Program-made: the position numbers and the translations under genes | Assembly: GCF_001293775.1 (NCBI RefSeq) | Contig: NZ_LGLN01000013.1 | Span: 41,460 to 76,610, forward strand | Source: Pseudomonas syringae pv. cilantro | GTDB lineage: Bacteria; Pseudomonadota; Gammaproteobacteria; Pseudomonadales; Pseudomonadaceae | DNA length: 35,151 nt | Reading direction: 5' to 3' | Shown here: piece after piece, positions 32,114-35,151 of the stretch | How the letters are laid out: each line of letters opens with the position of its first letter | Position numbering within the stretch: position 1 is the stretch's first letter | Notes under the pieces: model-generated | What the model was told of the DNA's origin: nothing | Databases searched by the model: none | The model's input: only the letters and a program-made list of their open reading frames with translations

Positions 32114-32997
32114 TTGCGAGCTATCAGGCGCAAAGCCAGACGCGTGTGAATGCCGCGCTCGAAGGCCTGTTTCAGGCTCCGAGCCCTGAACTGACGCGCC
32201 TCTACGACGCCATGCGCTACAGCGTGATGAACGGCGGCAAGCGCGTGCGCCCTTTGCTCGCCTACGCGGCCTGCGAAGCGCTGGGCGGTGTCGCCGAAGA
32301 TGCCAACGGTGCGGCCTGCGCGGTTGAGTTGATCCATGCCTATTCGCTGGTGCACGACGATTTGCCGGCGATGGACGATGACGATCTACGCCGTGGACAG
32401 CCCACCACGCACAAGGCATTCGATGAGGCCTGTGCGATCCTTGCCGGTGACGGCCTGCAGAGTCTGGCGTTCACCGCATTGCTTGCCACGCACCTCAGTT
32501 CACGCGATGCCGAAACTCGCTTGCAGATGGTCAGCACGCTGGCCGCCGCCGCTGGGCCGGCCGGAATGGTCGGCGGACAGGCGATCGATCTGGGTTCGGT
32601 CGGGCTGAAGCTGGATCAGGCTGCGCTGGAATATATGCATCGGCACAAGACCGGTGCGTTGATCGAAGCCAGCGTCAGGCTCGGCGCACTGGCCAGCGGC
32701 CATGCCGATCAGCCACGACTCGCTGCCTTGCAGGTGTATGCACGCGCAGTCGGCCTGGCTTTTCAGGTTCAGGACGACATCCTCGATGTCGAAAGCGATA
32801 CCGCCACCCTCGGCAAACGCCAGGGTGCCGATATCGCGCGCGGCAAACCGACCTACCCCGCGCTGATCGGGCTGCAGGCAGCCAAGGGTTATGCCCTGGA
32901 GTTGCGCGATCAGGCGCTGGGCGCACTGGCTGATTTCGGCCCTCAGGCCGAGCCGTTGCGCGAGCTGGCACGCTACATCGTGGAACGTCGCCACTGA
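32110..32997 (+). CDS. ispA: (2E,6E)-farnesyl diphosphate synthase
   Basis: IspA condenses two isopentenyl diphosphate units onto dimethylallyl diphosphate to make C15 farnesyl diphosphate for ubiquinone, undecaprenol and heme side chains. The 295-residue length is usual. The GGKRVRP motif is at residues 42-48, the first Asp-rich motif DDLPAMD at 83-89 and the second QDDILD at 221-226. It is translationally coupled to xseB. The dxs gene follows after 148 bases, so the three genes form the common isoprenoid cluster. Confidence 0.95.
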   Translation: MIASYQAQSQTRVNAALEGLFQAPSPELTRLYDAMRYSVMNGGKRVRPLLAYAACEALGGVAEDANGAACAVELIHAYSLVHDDLPAMDDDDLRRGQPTTHKAFDEACAILAGDGLQSLAFTALLATHLSSRDAETRLQMVSTLAAAAGPAGMVGGQAIDLGSVGLKLDQAALEYMHRHKTGALIEASVRLGALASGHADQPRLAALQVYARAVGLAFQVQDDILDVESDTATLGKRQGADIARGKPTYPALIGLQAAKGYALELRDQALGALADFGPQAEPLRELARYIVERRH

Positions 32998-33145
32998 GGA
33001 CCGGAATTCCGATGAATCAACCAGGGTTCATCAGGTCACAGTCACTAAGCTTGTGAGCAGACGGACTATCCGCCGACTCACTTCATGGGCAGCTTGCGAT
33101 GCATAAGGTAAACTGCCGCCTCTTTTACTTATAACGATTCGCCTG

Positions 33146-35041
33146 ATGCCCACGACGTTCAAAGACATCCCCCGCGAGCGCCCGGTTACTCCGCTGCTCG
33201 ACCGTGCTGATACACCGGAAGGCCTGCGCCGTCTGGGTGAAGCCGAGCTGGAAACCCTGGCCGATGAACTGCGCCTAGAGCTGCTGTACTCCGTTGGCCA
33301 GACCGGCGGGCATTTCGGTGCCGGTCTTGGGGTCATCGAGCTGACCATTGCCCTGCATTACGTGTTCGACACGCCGGACGACCGTCTGGTGTGGGACGTG
33401 GGCCATCAAGCCTATCCGCACAAAATTCTGACTGGCCGTCGTGCACGTATGTCCACCTTGCGCCAGAAGGACGGTGTTGCCGCCTTTCCGCGCCGCAGCG
33501 AAAGTGAGTACGACACCTTTGGCGTCGGCCACTCCAGCACCTCGATCAGTGCCGCGCTGGGCATGGCAATTGCCTCGCGCCTGCAAGGCAGCGAGCGCAA
33601 ATCCATCGCGGTGATCGGCGACGGCGCGCTGACGGCGGGCATGGCGTTCGAAGCGTTGAACCACGCGCCGGAAGTCGCCGCAGACATGCTGGTCATTCTC
33701 AATGACAACGACATGTCGATCTCGCGCAACGTCGGCGGGTTGTCGAATTATCTGGCAAAGATTCTCTCCAGCCGCACTTACACGAGCATGCGTGAAGGCA
33801 GCAAGAAAGTGCTTTCGCGCCTGCCCGGTGCCTGGGAAATCGCGCGGCGTACCGAAGAGTACGCCAAGGGGATGCTGGTCCCCGGCACGTTGTTCGAAGA
33901 GCTGGGCTGGAATTACATCGGCCCGATCGACGGCCACGACCTGCCGACCCTGATCGCCACGCTGCGCAATATGCGGGATCTGAAAGGCCCGCAGTTTCTG
34001 CACGTCGTGACCAAGAAAGGCAAAGGCTTCGCGCCGGCCGAGGTCGACCCGATTGGCTACCATGCGATCACCAAGCTCGAGCCGGTTAATGCGCCGGTCA
34101 GCATTCAGAAAAAAGTCAGCGCACTGAAGTACTCTGGCGTGTTCGGCCAGTGGATCTGCGACATGGCGGCTGCCGATTCCCGTCTGGTAGGCATTACGCC
34201 AGCCATGAAGGAAGGTTCGGACCTGGTTGAATTCAGCGAGCGTTTTCCTGAGCGTTACTTTGACGTCGCCATCGCCGAACAGCATGCCGTGACCCTGGCG
34301 GCGGGTATGGCCTGCGAGGGCAGCAAGCCGGTTGTGGCGATCTACTCGACCTTCCTGCAACGCGGTTATGACCAACTGGTGCATGACGTTGCGGTGCAGA
34401 ACCTTGACGTCCTGTTCGCCATCGACCGCGCCGGACTGGTCGGCGAAGACGGCCCGACCCACGCAGGCAGCTTCGATCTGTCGTACCTGCGCTGCATCCC
34501 CGGCATCGTGGTCATGACGCCGAGTGATGAAAACGAACTGCGCAAATTGCTCAGCACCGGTTACCTGCATAACGGGCCGGCGGCAGTACGCTATCCGCGT
34601 GGCACCGGCCCGAACGCCATGATCGAAGCCGACCTCGAGCCGGTTGAGATTGGCAAGGGCGTGGTGCGTAGGCAAGGCCAGGGCGTTGCGATACTGGTCT
34701 TCGGCGTGCAACTGGCCGAGGCGTTGGTGGTGGCCGAGAAGCTGGATGCGACGGTCATCGACATGCGCTTCGTCAAACCGCTGGACGAGGCGCTGGTGCG
34801 TGAAGCTGCCGCTCATCACGAACTGCTGGTCACCCTGGAAGAAAACGCAGTCATGGGCGGTGCCGGTGCGGCGGTCAGCGAATTCCTGGCCCGCGCCAAC
34901 ATCCTCAAGTCAGTGCTGCACCTGGGCTTGCCGGACGTCTACGTCGAACACGCCAAACCTGCGCAGATGCTCGCCGAGTGCGGGCTGAATGCCGAAGGGA
35001 TTGAAGCAGCGATCAATGAGCGACTGGTGTTGATGGGCTGA
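33146..35041 (+). CDS. dxs: 1-deoxy-D-xylulose-5-phosphate synthase
   Basis: Dxs condenses pyruvate and glyceraldehyde 3-phosphate using thiamine diphosphate, the first step of the MEP isoprenoid pathway. The 631-residue protein carries the TPP motif GDGALTAG (158-165) with NDND (186-189), the GGHFGAG block with the catalytic-type His56, and the C-terminal transketolase domains with [18 protein letters not shown], which holds the conserved Glu of the cofactor site. The start is not preceded by a clear Shine-Dalgarno, but the N-terminus ([13 protein letters not shown]) agrees with Pseudomonas homologues. It may be transcribed with ispA or from its own weak promoter in the 148-base gap. Confidence 0.96.
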   Translation: MPTTFKDIPRERPVTPLLDRADTPEGLRRLGEAELETLADELRLELLYSVGQTGGHFGAGLGVIELTIALHYVFDTPDDRLVWDVGHQAYPHKILTGRRARMSTLRQKDGVAAFPRRSESEYDTFGVGHSSTSISAALGMAIASRLQGSERKSIAVIGDGALTAGMAFEALNHAPEVAADMLVILNDNDMSISRNVGGLSNYLAKILSSRTYTSMREGSKKVLSRLPGAWEIARRTEEYAKGMLVPGTLFEELGWNYIGPIDGHDLPTLIATLRNMRDLKGPQFLHVVTKKGKGFAPAEVDPIGYHAITKLEPVNAPVSIQKKVSALKYSGVFGQWICDMAAADSRLVGITPAMKEGSDLVEFSERFPERYFDVAIAEQHAVTLAAGMACEGSKPVVAIYSTFLQRGYDQLVHDVAVQNLDVLFAIDRAGLVGEDGPTHAGSFDLSYLRCIPGIVVMTPSDENELRKLLSTGYLHNGPAAVRYPRGTGPNAMIEADLEPVEIGKGVVRRQGQGVAILVFGVQLAEALVVAEKLDATVIDMRFVKPLDEALVREAAAHHELLVTLEENAVMGGAGAAVSEFLARANILKSVLHLGLPDVYVEHAKPAQMLAECGLNAEGIEAAINERLVLMG

Positions 35042-35072
35042 CGGCTGTACAAGTCCGCTCCCGACTCAAACC

Positions 35073-35126
35073 GTGAAGCGGACCGGGCGACGCTTCGCTT
35101 GTCCGCGAACTGCCGGGAACCGGCAG
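35073..35126. repeat. REP element after dxs, with an adjacent hairpin
   Basis: GCGGACCGGGCGACGCTTCG at 35080-35099 is followed by CTTGTCCGCGAA, the same REP core seen three times earlier. Directly after it CTGCCGG and CCGGCAG (35110-35126) form a perfect 7-bp hairpin with a GAA loop. Together they may limit transcription or stabilise the dxs mRNA end. The window stops shortly after. Confidence 0.7.
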
Positions 35127-35151
35127 CAGAACCGGTATACACGGTACATCA

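Noticed and set aside
33275..34819. 514-codon minus-strand ORF opposite dxs
   Set aside because: It is antisense to a clearly identified dxs with all motifs; the long open frame is a codon-usage effect.
1..35151. CRISPR array
   Set aside because: No run of regularly spaced direct repeats is visible; the only repeated sequences are the dispersed REP elements.

Overview
The window looks like a chromosomal segment of a Pseudomonas, most likely of the P. syringae group. The support is the high-GC codon usage, REP/REPIN repeats with the core GCGACGCTTCGCTTGT, and the gene order LON / lrgBA / MaoC / ubiX / mpl / eutBC / dedA / mtfA / ppa and xseB-ispA-dxs. That order matches, from memory, the PA4013-PA4044 region of P. 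aeruginosa. This assignment is an inference; no database search was possible.

Region 1 (1-14.8 kb) is a conserved housekeeping block. It holds a LON-domain protein, an LrgB/LrgA membrane pair, a MaoC hydratase, a lipoprotein with MORN repeats and a C13 cysteine-peptidase domain, an atypical SDR, and a tightly overlapping mpl-ubiX-YceK-like operon. Next come an ExaC-like aldehyde dehydrogenase and ethanolamine ammonia-lyase EutBC, which together would convert ethanolamine to acetaldehyde and then acetate. EutBC is preceded by a good sigma-54 promoter and a long dyad, but the usual regulator and permease genes are absent here. A GNAT acetyltransferase, a DedA protein, an MtfA peptidase and inorganic pyrophosphatase follow. 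Two REPINs sit between genes.

Region 2 (14.8-20.1 kb) is an accessory island with lower GC and phage or defence character. It has an S24-type repressor that is probably leaderless and carries Arg where the self-cleavage Lys is expected. It also has a C4-antisense-RNA-like element controlling a truncated phage reading frame, and a NucS-like PD-(D/E)XK nuclease starting with TTG. It ends with a three-gene overlapping operon encoding two different DarT-like DNA ADP-ribosyltransferases and one DarG macrodomain antitoxin. This operon is the most promising candidate for an undescribed system.

Region 3 (20.2-28.3 kb, all minus strand) is one long surface-glycan operon, transcribed from 28.3 kb downward. 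The order is ABC-2 permease, short Wzt-type ATPase, sugar nucleotidyltransferase, glycerophosphodiesterase-like protein, HAD phosphatase, a second divergent nucleotidyltransferase, cupin, a large glycosyltransferase, an unknown protein and a WavE-family protein. Nearly all junctions overlap or lie within a few bases.

Region 4 (28.4-35.15 kb) returns to the plus strand. It contains a YghU-type glutathione transferase, a DUF1016/YhcG-type nuclease with a small upstream coupled ORF, cystathionine beta-lyase MetC, and the xseB-ispA-dxs isoprenoid cluster, and ends with another REP element.
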